From: Rhodanobacter sp. FDAARGOS 1247
GTDB taxonomy: Bacteria; Pseudomonadota; Gammaproteobacteria; Xanthomonadales; Rhodanobacteraceae
Length of the DNA: 64,000 bases
Reading direction: 5' to 3'
NCBI RefSeq assembly: GCF_016889805.1
Contig: NZ_CP069535.1
Location: forward strand, 2,976,001-3,040,000
The notes under the pieces were generated by a model, which saw only the letters and a list, made by a program, of their open reading frames with translations, was not told where the DNA came from and searched no databases. A program made the translations under genes and the position numbers. This document shows positions 28,033 through 34,636 of this stretch, one piece after another (positions within the stretch are counted from its first letter, which is position 1; each line of letters starts with the position of its first letter).

Positions 28033-28851
28033 TCACTGTAACTGCTTCGCATAGGCGGCAGGTGTCAGCCCGCCCAGCACCTTCTTCGGTCGCTCCTCGT
28101 TGTACTCGCATCGCCAGCGTTCGATCTCGGCGCGTGCATGCAGCAGGCTGGGAAACCAGTGCTCGTTGAGACATTCGTCGCGCAACCGGCCGTTGAACGA
28201 TTCGATGTACGCATTCTGGTTTGGCTTGCCCGGTTCGATCAGGCGCAGCTGCACACCACGCTCGTGGGCCCAGGTCACCATCGCCTTGCCGCAGAACTCC
28301 TTGCCGTTGTCGCTGCGGATCACCTTGGGCAAGCCACGACTGAGCGCCAGGCGATCCATCACCCGCGTCACGCCCAGGCCGGAGATCGCCCGCTCGACCT
28401 CGATGACAACCGCCTCGTGGGTGGCGTCATCGACCATCGTCAGGCACTTGATGACGCGTCCCTCAGCGGTGCGATCAAACACGAAGTCCATAGACCAGAC
28501 CTCGTTGGCTGCCTTCGGCCGAGCCAACGGTTGCCGCTCGGCAACGGGCACCTTCTTCCGCTTGCGCCGCCGCACCTGCAGCTTCGCTTCCTGATACAGC
28601 CGTTCCACCCGCTTGTAGTTCACCAGCAGCCCCGCTTGCCGCAGCTTCAGATGGATCATCCCCACGCCATAGCGCTTGTACCGCTGCGCCAGGGCCACGA
28701 TCCGTTGCCGGAGGTCCCCGTTGCGATCCGGGCGTGTCGGATAGCGATACGCGCTGGCGCTCATGACGACGACCGCCAGCGCACGTCGCTCGCTCAATCC
28801 CTTCTCGGCCATCTGCCGCACCAGCTCGCGCCGAGCCGGTGCGCTCACCAC
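28033..28851 (-). CDS. IS3-family transposase OrfB (copy B)
   Basis: A 272-residue DDE integrase-core transposase. Catalytic residues are visible: Asp in [11 protein letters not shown], Asp in [12 protein letters not shown] and Glu in [15 protein letters not shown], with the usual spacing. The N-terminal HTH_21-like region contains [17 protein letters not shown]. It is produced by -1 frameshifting from OrfA, which it overlaps by 7 bases. The C-terminus [17 protein letters not shown] is complete. Confidence 0.93.
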   Translation of the reverse strand: MVSAPARRELVRQMAEKGLSERRALAVVVMSASAYRYPTRPDRNGDLRQRIVALAQRYKRYGVGMIHLKLRQAGLLVNYKRVERLYQEAKLQVRRRKRKKVPVAERQPLARPKAANEVWSMDFVFDRTAEGRVIKCLTMVDDATHEAVVIEVERAISGLGVTRVMDRLALSRGLPKVIRSDNGKEFCGKAMVTWAHERGVQLRLIEPGKPNQNAYIESFNGRLRDECLNEHWFPSLLHARAEIERWRCEYNEERPKKVLGGLTPAAYAKQLQ

Positions 28852-29114
28852 TTTTTTCGCAGGGCGTCCTTGATGACCTCGTTCTCAAGCACCTGCTCGG
28901 CCAGCAGCTTCTTCAGCCGACCGTTCTCCGTCTCCAGCTCTTTCAGCCGTTTGGCGTCGGGCACACTCATCCCGCCGAACTTGCTGCGCCACAGGTAGTA
29001 CGAGGCCTCGCTGAAGCCGTGCTGCCGGCACAGCGCCTTCACCGGCAAGCCAGCCTCCGCCTCACGAAGGAAGCCGATGATCTGTTCTTCGGAAAAGCGT
29101 TTCTTCACGTCCAA
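28845..29114 (-). CDS. IS3-family transposase OrfA (copy B)
   Basis: 89 residues with the helix-turn-helix ([37 protein letters not shown]) and a C-terminal leucine zipper ([20 protein letters not shown]). This arrangement is typical of the IS407 group. The end overlaps OrfB at an AAAAAAG-containing stretch suited to frameshifting. Confidence 0.93.
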   Translation of the reverse strand: MDVKKRFSEEQIIGFLREAEAGLPVKALCRQHGFSEASYYLWRSKFGGMSVPDAKRLKELETENGRLKKLLAEQVLENEVIKDALRKKW

Positions 29115-29176
29115 TCTCCTTCAGATGGGGGATTGGACTCCAAACCGAGGTGCTACTCAAAACTGGGGGGACGTCG

Positions 29177-29180
29177 CCAC
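29177..29180 (+). repeat. Target-site duplication CCAC, right copy of IS copy B
   Basis: Second copy of CCAC. In-frame rejoining of the cassette gene requires removal of exactly one copy. Confidence 0.82.
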
Positions 29181-29449
29181 GATAAAACGTGCTTGGAACA
29201 GGTTGAGCGCGCCAGCCAGTGAAGGCACCAAGCGTAACGTGCTGAAGCGTCGCCACGAAACCAAAAATTTCACCGGGTTCGTCGTCGCTCCATACGAAGA
29301 CGGGTGCTCCCTCTTTGGCAGGGATTGCTACGAGGGAGGCACGGTCGAGCACGTAGATACTCTCGTCGCCGTTCTCTGCCCAACCGCAAGCATTGAAGTC
29401 TCCCTCAATGAAAGGCATAGGTCGTGTTGGCAAGTGACCTTCCATTGGT

Positions 29450-29505
29450 GCCTAACGCCGGAATTAAGCGGCGGCGCAGCCGTCCGCTTGGATGAGTGGT
29501 TAGGT
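29450..29505 (-). repeat. attC 11
   Basis: A 56-bp consensus-type site with boxes GCCTAAC and GTTAGGT. Confidence 0.92.
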
Positions 29506-29841
29506 TGCAGCGCCTTGCGCTACAACCCTGACAGGAAGATCTCGGACGCTTTCTGGGACATCGGTTGTGCCAGCGTACTCAAGCATGAGTTCGTTGTCTT
29601 GCACGAATACGAGATAGCTACCCGCCACTTCGCCCACTTGGCCAAGAACCATCGGTTGGCTAAGAACCGCGCGTGCCTTGGGCAGCAAATGATGGCGAAC
29701 GGTTAGGAAGTACCCAACGCCAGAATGGTAGAAGCTGACCAACTCGGCGTCACGGCAGACGGCTGCCACCACAGCCTCGCCGAGCGTTGCATTGCCAAGA
29801 AGCCGAAGTACTTCAACTTCAAATGCACGGAAGTGGCTCAT
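29500..29841 (-). CDS. Cassette 11: soluble protein, 113 residues
   Basis: Not recognised. It starts MSHFRAFEVEVLRLLGNATL and contains a histidine-rich stretch GYFLTVRHHLLPKARAVLSQ and EVAGSYLVFVQDNELMLEYA. No export signal. The stop lies in the attC box. Confidence 0.65.
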   Translation of the reverse strand: MSHFRAFEVEVLRLLGNATLGEAVVAAVCRDAELVSFYHSGVGYFLTVRHHLLPKARAVLSQPMVLGQVGEVAGSYLVFVQDNELMLEYAGTTDVPESVRDLPVRVVAQGAAT

Positions 29842-29846
29842 CTGCG

Positions 29847-29903
29847 ACCTAACGCTGGAGTTAAGCGGCGGCGCAGCCGTCCGCCTTGAACGAACTGTTA
29901 GGC
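29847..29903 (-). repeat. attC 12
   Basis: A consensus 57-bp site with boxes ACCTAAC and GTTAGGC. Confidence 0.93.
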
Positions 29904-30182
29904 CACCGCAGCCAACAGTAGGCCGATGACAACTTGAACGCCAAGGATACTGGCGATGAATCGGCTACGCGGCAGCTCGGAATGGATCAAAAAGTGGACA
30001 TAAAGCTTACAGTACAGAAATGTGTATACCAGGCCGACAACGGTGGCGATGCCAAAGAACCAGATAGCTCCGCGGCTGGAAGTTACTAAGCAAACAAATA
30101 AGGTGAAAGCGTAGAGAGGCAAGCCGAAGAGGTGCATCCTTCGGGTACCAGCTTTGTCCATTCGGGTCAAAGTGATGAGCAT
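29898..30182 (-). CDS. Cassette 12: membrane protein, 94 residues
   Basis: Not recognised. Three hydrophobic stretches (FGLPLYAFTLFVCLVT; IWFFGIATVVGLVYTFLYC; FIASILGVQVVIGLLLAAVA). A downstream ATG at MHLFGLPLY would give a shorter product. The stop lies in the attC box. Confidence 0.62.
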   Translation of the reverse strand: MLITLTRMDKAGTRRMHLFGLPLYAFTLFVCLVTSSRGAIWFFGIATVVGLVYTFLYCKLYVHFLIHSELPRSRFIASILGVQVVIGLLLAAVA

Positions 30183-30197
30183 CGAATTCCAATTGAG

Positions 30198-30254
30198 GCC
30201 TAACGCTGGAGTTAAGCGGCGGCGCAGCCGTCCGCCTCGAACGAGTAGTTAGCC
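30198..30254 (-). repeat. attC 13
   Basis: A consensus 57-bp site with boxes GCCTAAC and GTTAGCC. Confidence 0.93.
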
Positions 30255-30611
30255 GCGCAGTGCCGAGGTTGCAAAATGGCCCGCTCCAGTAAGGAAAACT
30301 GAGGCTACACAGGCCAGAAGGAACATGCCTGAAGCAACAAAGCCACCTTTGATGCCACGAGACCTGAAGAAGTAATACGGCATCGCAAAAATGGCGAGAG
30401 CGACTACGCTGATGTTGAGCCAAACAGAGCGTCTGTAAGAACGCTGCTCTGAGTCGATACGGTACCAAACGAAGATAAGAAACACACCAGCCAGCATGCA
30501 AGGAATATCCGAAGGTGACTGAGCACCACTTGGCGCAAAGTATTGCCCCAAGGCACCACTAAGAAATGAGATGACAGCGAAAAGCATCAGGACGACAGTC
30601 TTTGGTTTCAT
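30249..30611 (-). CDS. Cassette 13: membrane protein, 120 residues
   Basis: Not recognised. The frame is open further upstream, but only through attC 14, so the start is the ATG at 30611 (MKPKTVVLMLFAVISFLSG). Four hydrophobic stretches are present, including CMLAGVFLIFVWYRID, WLNISVVALAIFAMPYYFF and GMFLLACVASVFLTGAGHF. The stop lies in the attC box. Confidence 0.65.
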   Translation of the reverse strand: MKPKTVVLMLFAVISFLSGALGQYFAPSGAQSPSDIPCMLAGVFLIFVWYRIDSEQRSYRRSVWLNISVVALAIFAMPYYFFRSRGIKGGFVASGMFLLACVASVFLTGAGHFATSALRG

Positions 30612-30614
30612 AGA

Positions 30615-30670
30615 GGCTAACGCTGGAGTTAAGCGGCGGCGAAGCCGTCCGCTTGGATGACGGGTTAGGT
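30615..30670 (-). repeat. attC 14
   Basis: A consensus-type site with boxes GGCTAAC and GTTAGGT. Confidence 0.92.
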
Positions 30671-30675
30671 TGCAG

Positions 30676-31011
30676 CTACGAAAGAGCTGCAACCAGCGCT
30701 GTTGCAGATTGCCTTGTAAGAGGGCGTGTAAGCAATGGGTTGGCAAGCTCGTGAAGCGCCAAACCGATTGCTGAGGAGGGATCGTACTCAATGTCGTCAC
30801 GGCACTCTATGCAGTTCGCCCAGTCATCGACCTGCGCCGAAGAAAGTTCACCAGCCATGAAATGCTTGAGTGTCGAAGAGATATGGACGGCCTCCAGCAC
30901 GACCAGTGGGCTGGGAGCGTCCCAGTCGTAAGCCGAGAGTTTGCGAGCGATGTCTGAGGTTGGCCGCGTAAACGAAAGAAGCGCTTTTAGAACAGATTCG
31001 CGACTATCCAT
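30676..31011 (-). CDS. Cassette 14: soluble protein, 111 residues
   Basis: Not recognised. Mostly helical: RESVLKALLSFTRPTSDIAR, then ELSSAQVDDWANCIECRDDI and IGLALHELANPLLTRPLT. The stop precedes the attC by five bases, one of the few cassettes with its own stop. Confidence 0.65.
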   Translation of the reverse strand: MDSRESVLKALLSFTRPTSDIARKLSAYDWDAPSPLVVLEAVHISSTLKHFMAGELSSAQVDDWANCIECRDDIEYDPSSAIGLALHELANPLLTRPLTRQSATALVAALS

Positions 31012-31018
31012 GTTTGCG

Positions 31019-31075
31019 ACCTAACGCTGGAGTTAAGCGGCGGCGAAACCGTCCGCCTTGAACGAGTGGTTAGGC
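31019..31075 (-). repeat. attC 15
   Basis: A consensus 57-bp site with boxes ACCTAAC and GTTAGGC. Confidence 0.93.
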
Positions 31076-31339
31076 CGCCCGACGACGCCCCATGAAGGCA
31101 GCATACCCTGCGTATGACCAACCAAACACTACAGCCGCTAGCCAGGTACACGCAATGCCGAAGCATTGCTCGGCGAAATGAATAAAGGGAAAGGAGTTCA
31201 AGGGATGCTGGCCTTGCAGAAGTGGCCATGCCTCGGCCTGCCAGAATGACAAGTACGCGTGTACGGCGAGCCACAGCGGAAGCAACCACCCCGCCGAAAG
31301 AAGAGCGACCAAGCACCCTCTTGCCTTGTGCTGAGTCAT
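31070..31339 (-). CDS. Cassette 15: membrane protein, 89 residues
   Basis: Not recognised. Two hydrophobic segments (LVALLSAGWLLPLWLAVHAY; FGIACTWLAAVVFGWSYAGY) are joined by an aromatic-rich loop WPLLQGQHPLNSFPFIHF. The stop lies in the attC box. Confidence 0.62.
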   Translation of the reverse strand: MTQHKARGCLVALLSAGWLLPLWLAVHAYLSFWQAEAWPLLQGQHPLNSFPFIHFAEQCFGIACTWLAAVVFGWSYAGYAAFMGRRRAA

Positions 31340-31343
31340 TGAG

Positions 31344-31400
31344 GCCTAACGCTGGAATTAAGCGGCGGCGAAGCCGTCCGCCTTGAACGAATTGTTAGGC
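31344..31400 (-). repeat. attC 16
   Basis: A consensus 57-bp site with boxes GCCTAAC and GTTAGGC. Confidence 0.93.
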
Positions 31401-31691
31401 CGATGCCAGGAGGCCTGCTGCCGACAGCTTAGCAAAGAGCTCTTGCCCAGGAGCCACACATTGCGCAGGAGAAAAAAGCTCCGGCTCGAAGGACGCAGAG
31501 AAGACCGATGCCAAGGCTGCCGCTGCTGTAGCGGCGTTTGAAATGCCAGGAATGCAAGAAACCATCTTGGCAATCTCCGCGTCGAACTCGTCGGGTGGTG
31601 CGCCTGAACCCGCAAGGCGATATGGGTCCCACGACCGCACAACCGATGCGACGATAAGAAGAGCCGCATCAAAGTCTTCGCGTGTTCGCAT
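31395..31691 (-). CDS. Cassette 16: soluble protein, 98 residues (DUF1871-like pattern)
   Basis: The segment VVRSWDPYRLAGSGAPPDEF followed by DAEIAKMVSCIPG matches the WDP...GxPxDEYDxEI pattern I associate with DUF1871-type proteins. This is from memory and unverified. The rest is helical (ATAAAALASVFSASFEPELF). The stop lies in the attC box. Confidence 0.62.
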   Translation of the reverse strand: MRTREDFDAALLIVASVVRSWDPYRLAGSGAPPDEFDAEIAKMVSCIPGISNAATAAAALASVFSASFEPELFSPAQCVAPGQELFAKLSAAGLLASA

Positions 31692-31696
31692 GAAAG

Positions 31697-31753
31697 GCCT
31701 AACGCTGGAGTTAAGCGGCGGCGAAGCCGTCCGCCTTGAACGAGATGTTAGGC
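31697..31753 (-). repeat. attC 17
   Basis: A consensus 57-bp site with boxes GCCTAAC and GTTAGGC. Confidence 0.93.
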
Positions 31754-31760
31754 CAGCCTC

Positions 31761-32117
31761 TCACCTGTCATATACAACTGAGACGCCAGCCACCGATCGC
31801 TCTTGCTTGAATACTTTGGCGTAACCGAGGCCTGTGATCAGCAACTTAGACTCCGACACCCAAAGAAATTTGAGAGGAACAGTACCGTCCAGGATGAGGG
31901 TGTTACCAGCCCCTGACGGCGCAGCACCTGCCGGTACTATAGATACTTGGGTATTGAAGCCCGTCGTTGCACCGCAGTTACGATTGAAGACGACGGCGCT
32001 GATTGCGTGAGACGGGGAAGAGGTAGTCGACACCACCTCATCGCCGCAGCCGAAGTCGCAGCCAGCGACAGCAGCGAGCGTGGCGATAACAACAAATAAT
32101 TGCAGAATCCGCTTCAT
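31761..32117 (-). CDS. Cassette 17: lipoprotein, 118 residues
   Basis: A signal peptide ending in the lipobox AVAGC, with the lipidated cysteine at residue 20, precedes CDFGCGDEVVSTTSSPSHAI and AVVFNRNCGATTGFNTQVSI. The extra cysteines in CDFGC and NCG may pair. The NCGATTGF motif recurs, in my recollection, in small lipoproteins of unknown function. It has its own stop before attC. Confidence 0.7.
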   Translation of the reverse strand: MKRILQLFVVIATLAAVAGCDFGCGDEVVSTTSSPSHAISAVVFNRNCGATTGFNTQVSIVPAGAAPSGAGNTLILDGTVPLKFLWVSESKLLITGLGYAKVFKQERSVAGVSVVYDR

Positions 32118-32120
32118 AAG

Positions 32121-32177
32121 GCCTAACGCTGGAGTTAAGCGGCGGCGTAGCCGTCCGCCTTGAACGAATTGTTAGCC
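32121..32177 (-). repeat. attC 18
   Basis: A consensus 57-bp site with boxes GCCTAAC and GTTAGCC. Confidence 0.93.
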
Positions 32178-32591
32178 ATTGCCTTGGCCAAGGCTACGAA
32201 GCCACGAATCGAAAAATGCCTGTTGCTCCATTGGGGAGACTGGCTCAATGTCCGGGCCAGTATCGAAGATGCAGACTAAATCCTGTTTGAGTGCTTGCTT
32301 GCCCGTGGTAAGCCGATATGCCTTTAAGCCGCCACCCATGCTTCGCGACATGGGTGATGGAAAAACGTTTTTTGGAGAAGCATAACAGAGAGCAATGGCA
32401 CCTTCGTTGCGCAGAGCTACGCGAATTTGTGCAAAGGCCGCAAAGATGTCGGAGGCCTCTCCAGAGAAGAGAGTGTTGCCGCATGAGAGAACTACGCGAT
32501 AGTCGTCGCCAGACTCAACGACTGTCACCTCACGCTGACTGATAACGCCGGCGACGTCTTGTACAGGAATTTGAAAACGCTCGATTTCCAT
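32172..32591 (-). CDS. Cassette 18: soluble protein, 139 residues
   Basis: Not recognised. EIERFQIPVQDVAGVISQRE is followed by DIFAAFAQIRVALRNEGAIA with LCYASPKNVFPSPMSRSMGG, and a C-terminal EQQAFFDSWLRSLGQGNG. It looks like a mixed alpha/beta cytosolic domain. The stop lies in the attC box. Confidence 0.65.
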   Translation of the reverse strand: MEIERFQIPVQDVAGVISQREVTVVESGDDYRVVLSCGNTLFSGEASDIFAAFAQIRVALRNEGAIALCYASPKNVFPSPMSRSMGGGLKAYRLTTGKQALKQDLVCIFDTGPDIEPVSPMEQQAFFDSWLRSLGQGNG

Positions 32592-32594
32592 GAT

Positions 32595-32706
32595 GGCTAA
32601 CGCCTAAGTTAAGCCGAATTGCAGCGCGTAGCTGACAACATGGCAAGCTTTATCGGCCATGTTGTTGGCGTAGCGATGCAATTTCGGCTTGAACGCATTG
32701 TTAGGC
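32595..32706 (-). repeat. attC 19 (long variant, 112 bp)
   Basis: Boxes GGCTAAC and GTTAGGC, inner arms AAGCCGAA / TTCGGCTT, and a second palindrome ACAACATGGC / GCCATGTTGT. VCR-like in length and unlike the array consensus. Confidence 0.87.
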
Positions 32707-32716
32707 CTCGCCGCCA

Positions 32717-33049
32717 TCAGTCCTCCCATCCGGATAACGGTGGCTGGCCGGTTGTGAGAGGCACGTTGTGTGGGACAGGCATATCAATTGCTTTCTTGGC
32801 TATGCCGAAACTCCATCTGACGCGCTTCTCGTAGCGTCCGCTAAAATCAGTGTCTACCAACGCCCAGTCACAGTCGTCACAATGGTCAGGTTGATGGATC
32901 TCCAAGTCCACGATGCCATCATCATTGCGATCGTAGTAGGTGACAATAGCCGTGTCGCTAGATGTCGAATCAGCGCGAGCTAGGTCGCGACCACTGGTTG
33001 AGCAAGCTGCCAGAAGGGCCAATAGGATAGTGATCGCAACGTGCTTCAT
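32717..33049 (-). CDS. Cassette 19: lipoprotein with an EF-hand-like loop, 110 residues
   Basis: A lipoprotein signal (AITILLALLAACS, cysteine at residue 16) is followed by YYDRNDDGIVDLEIH, a DxNDDGxxD calcium-loop pattern, and CDDCDWALVDTDFSGRYEKR with a CxxC. A surface or periplasmic calcium-binding role is possible but inferred. It has its own stop before attC. Confidence 0.68.
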   Translation of the reverse strand: MKHVAITILLALLAACSTSGRDLARADSTSSDTAIVTYYDRNDDGIVDLEIHQPDHCDDCDWALVDTDFSGRYEKRVRWSFGIAKKAIDMPVPHNVPLTTGQPPLSGWED

Positions 33050-33053
33050 AGAG

Positions 33054-33110
33054 GCCTAACGCTGGAGTTAAGCGGCGGCGGAGCCGTCCGCCTTGAACGA
33101 ACTGTTAGGC
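33054..33110 (-). repeat. attC 20
   Basis: A consensus 57-bp site with boxes GCCTAAC and GTTAGGC. Confidence 0.93.
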
Positions 33111-33112
33111 GC

Positions 33113-33412
33113 TCACCGTGCCCGTTTGATAAGAATAGCGTCTTTGACGCTCGACTCAACGCCAGACCACTGGGTACTTGGCGTAAGAACCAGAGAGCAG
33201 CCGTACTCATCTCGTGTAGCGTCAATGATTTGCTGGAACCACTGCAAGTAAGACCACTCCCTTGGTGTGGGAGAGTGGAGGAAACCACCTTGCTCGTCCC
33301 AATACACTTCCATTGCTGCGCGATAGATAAGTGGAAATTTCATGAGCGCCGGCGTCACACAAAGCCGGCCGGTGGCGTCAATTGAAACTTCGGCGATGTT
33401 GTCCGATTTCAT
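33113..33412 (-). CDS. Cassette 20: soluble protein, 99 residues
   Basis: Not recognised. The start is the ATG at 33412 (MKSDNIAEVSIDATGRLCVT), because upstream sequence is attC 21. An aromatic-rich middle (YRAAMEVYWDEQGGFLHSPT; REWSYLQWFQQIIDATRDEY) suggests a compact alpha/beta fold. It resembles small immunity-like or hypothetical proteins but has no diagnostic motif. Confidence 0.62.
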   Translation of the reverse strand: MKSDNIAEVSIDATGRLCVTPALMKFPLIYRAAMEVYWDEQGGFLHSPTPREWSYLQWFQQIIDATRDEYGCSLVLTPSTQWSGVESSVKDAILIKRAR

Positions 33413-33414
33413 AG

Positions 33415-33471
33415 GCCTAACGCTGGAGTTAAGCGGCGGCGAAGCCGTCCGCCTTGAACGGGTGGTTAGGT
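33415..33471 (-). repeat. attC 21
   Basis: A consensus 57-bp site with boxes GCCTAAC and GTTAGGT. Confidence 0.93.
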
Positions 33472-33753
33472 GCCACGAGCCGGCGCCTCCGTACCCCAAA
33501 CTACACCTTTTGTACTTACCGAGAGACCAGCGACCCGCCGTATCTCTTGCCATGGTTGCGTAAAGGTTTCGTACTCGATGATCTCGTAGTTGCGGCCACA
33601 AGTTTGCCAGCTCTTGCAGGGTGCTACGTTTGGCTCGCAATCCCACGGGATGGTTGCCAAGTGACGCAAAGCTTCCCACGCATTGCCTAAAGACGGATGC
33701 TCACTGACTTGCTCAGCGTGGCTCTCGTCCTCAATTACGAAACACTTTGGCAT
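33466..33753 (-). CDS. Cassette 21: soluble protein, 95 residues
   Basis: Not recognised. It contains CFVIEDESHAEQVSEHPSLG, NAWEALRHLATIPWDCEPNV and a cysteine trio in CEPNVAPCKSWQTCGRNYEI that may bind metal or form disulfides. The stop lies in the attC box. Confidence 0.63.
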   Translation of the reverse strand: MPKCFVIEDESHAEQVSEHPSLGNAWEALRHLATIPWDCEPNVAPCKSWQTCGRNYEIIEYETFTQPWQEIRRVAGLSVSTKGVVWGTEAPARGT

Positions 33754-33756
33754 GGC

Positions 33757-33813
33757 ACCTAACGCTGGAGTTAAGCGGCGGCGTAGCCGTCCGCCTTGAA
33801 CGAAATGTTAGGC
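33757..33813 (-). repeat. attC 22
   Basis: A consensus 57-bp site with boxes ACCTAAC and GTTAGGC. It belongs to the attI-proximal cassette. Confidence 0.93.
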
Positions 33814-34191
33814 CGTACGCCGGCGAGCGAGGAACGCGCCAATCCCACCGCCAACAAGCCCGTAAATGACGCCGAGGAATACAACGAATGCTGTAGTGAT
33901 GAGCCAAATTGATAGCGTGAGTGTGCCCTCCGGAAGGCGGCCCGGGCCAACGCCCCAAGAAATAGCCCAGCCAATCGTTGCATCGGTGACACCCATTACC
34001 GCACCAAGTAAAACTGCCGCCGAGAAACCGAGCTTCCGTGCGCCATAGAATGCGAGAGCAATGTAGAGAACAGCAGAGCCGACACTGGCATAGGCGTACG
34101 AGAAACCCAGCGCTAGAGATGCCGCGGATGCGATCGCATCAAACGCAATCACTGCCAGGACGGATAAACTGAAGAGCTTGATGGTTTGCAA
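33808..34191 (-). CDS. Cassette 22 (attI-proximal): four-segment membrane protein, 127 residues
   Basis: Not recognised. Four hydrophobic segments (LFSLSVLAVIAFDAIASAAS; SVGSAVLYIALAFYGA; AVLLGAVMGVTDATIGWAIS; SIWLITTAFVVFLGVIYGLV) and the C-terminus GGGIGAFLARRRTA. Being first after attI, it would be the last cassette captured and the best placed for an integron promoter, though none is convincing. The stop lies in the attC box. Confidence 0.66.
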   Translation of the reverse strand: MQTIKLFSLSVLAVIAFDAIASAASLALGFSYAYASVGSAVLYIALAFYGARKLGFSAAVLLGAVMGVTDATIGWAISWGVGPGRLPEGTLTLSIWLITTAFVVFLGVIYGLVGGGIGAFLARRRTA

Positions 34192-34204
34192 GTGACTCTC
34201 CCGT

Positions 34205-34260
34205 GCGGCCTAACGCTTAGTAGACCCCATATCGGGGCATATGCAATGGATGTTCAGCTT
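34205..34260 (-). other. attI-like recombination end of the integron
   Basis: The array ends with a single core box GCCTAAC (34,208-34,214) not followed by any attC arm. On the minus strand this reads ...CTACTAAGC then GTTAGGC, as expected of attI next to the first cassette. Just beyond is the palindromic stretch CCCCATATCGGGG. The rest of 34,261-34,439 shows no gene. Confidence 0.6.
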
Positions 34261-34439
34261 TCGAAGGGAACCCGTCAAGCGAGCAGATTGGCCGGTTTGG
34301 CAAGGGCTTGCGGGATGACGTGAGCGGCTCGGACGACTGGGGGTGACTTTGCATATCTCACAAATCGAGGTGCTATGTCTTATCTCCCACAATTGATGGT
34401 GATAACAGCTGCACGTTCGCAGTGTGCGCAAGCCGCCTT

Positions 34440-34548
34440 ATGAACGAGGTTCGGCGATCTTTCGCGCTCGAACGACACCGCTCAGGTGACTAGGCCATGC
34501 GCCACGTGGAAACGTCGGTTCATTTTGGTCCCAGGGAAAGATGGCCCG
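34440..34548 (+). pseudogene. Relic of an integron integrase gene (intI), N-terminal fragment
   Basis: 226 bases beyond the attI core and divergent from the cassettes, exactly where intI belongs. One frame opens at an ATG (MNEVRRSFALERHRSGD, stop). A second frame gives TWKRRFILVPGKDGP, which aligns with the IntI N-terminal pattern W(I)RRFILFHGKRHP at nine of fourteen positions. The spacing between the RH and W landmarks is 34 bases, against 39 expected. The rest of the gene, over 280 residues, is absent. This is a pattern-based call from memory of the family. Confidence 0.45.
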
Positions 34549-34636
34549 GCTGCCGCAGGCAGACGAATGCTCCTGCTTCAAAACTCGAAAATACGAGTCC
34601 CGATGAAGTCCGCCTTCACAACGCGAAACCTCATCC

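Larger units (their letters stand above)
27988..29176 (-). mobile_element. Complete IS3-family element (IS407-like), copy B, 1189 bp
   Basis: The ends are CGACGTCCCCCC and GGGGGGACGTCG, a perfect 12-bp terminal inverted repeat with further imperfect pairing around TTTGAGTAGC. They are flanked by the 4-bp duplication CCAC. It encodes intact OrfA and OrfB with a short overlap, so it looks potentially active. It sits inside a cassette gene, in the same orientation as the array. Confidence 0.9.
27944..29445 (-). pseudogene. Cassette 10 gene, interrupted by IS copy B
   Basis: The 5' part (29,181-29,445) encodes MEGHLPTRPMPFIEGDF through STFYR, and the 3' part (27,944-27,987) encodes GPKPAHLADGVGA with the stop in attC. 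Removing the IS and one copy of the 4-bp duplication joins them in frame into a 102-residue protein (265 + 44 = 309 bases). The product contains SIYVLDRASLVAIPAKEG and PVFVWSDDEPGEIFGFVATL; no family recognised. The insertion removes only the last 12 residues, so a truncated protein could persist. Confidence 0.85.
23373..34214 (-). other. Chromosomal integron cassette array (22 cassettes, integrase decayed)
   Basis: Twenty-two gene cassettes in the same orientation (minus strand), each a single short gene followed by an attC. Twenty-one attC sites are complete and one is truncated. Most attC sites are about 57 bp, begin RCCTAAC and end GTTAGGY on the plus strand, and fold into a near-perfect hairpin around GCGGCGGC...GCCGTCCGC. 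The attI-proximal end is at 34,208 and the distal end is cut by IS copy A. No intact integrase is present; only a relic lies beyond attI. The region is clearly less GC-rich than its flanks. This fits a CALIN-type or decayed sedentary integron. Confidence 0.93.

Noticed and set aside
23394..34214. Regularly repeated ~57-bp palindromic elements as a CRISPR array
   Set aside because: Intervals are 230-820 bases and each contains a gene. The repeats end in integron core boxes and fold as attC sites, and no cas genes are present.
34208..34320. An integron cassette promoter (Pc) on the minus strand
   Set aside because: TTGACG at about 34,274 has only GAACAT at 17 bases as a -10 element. The match is too poor to claim.
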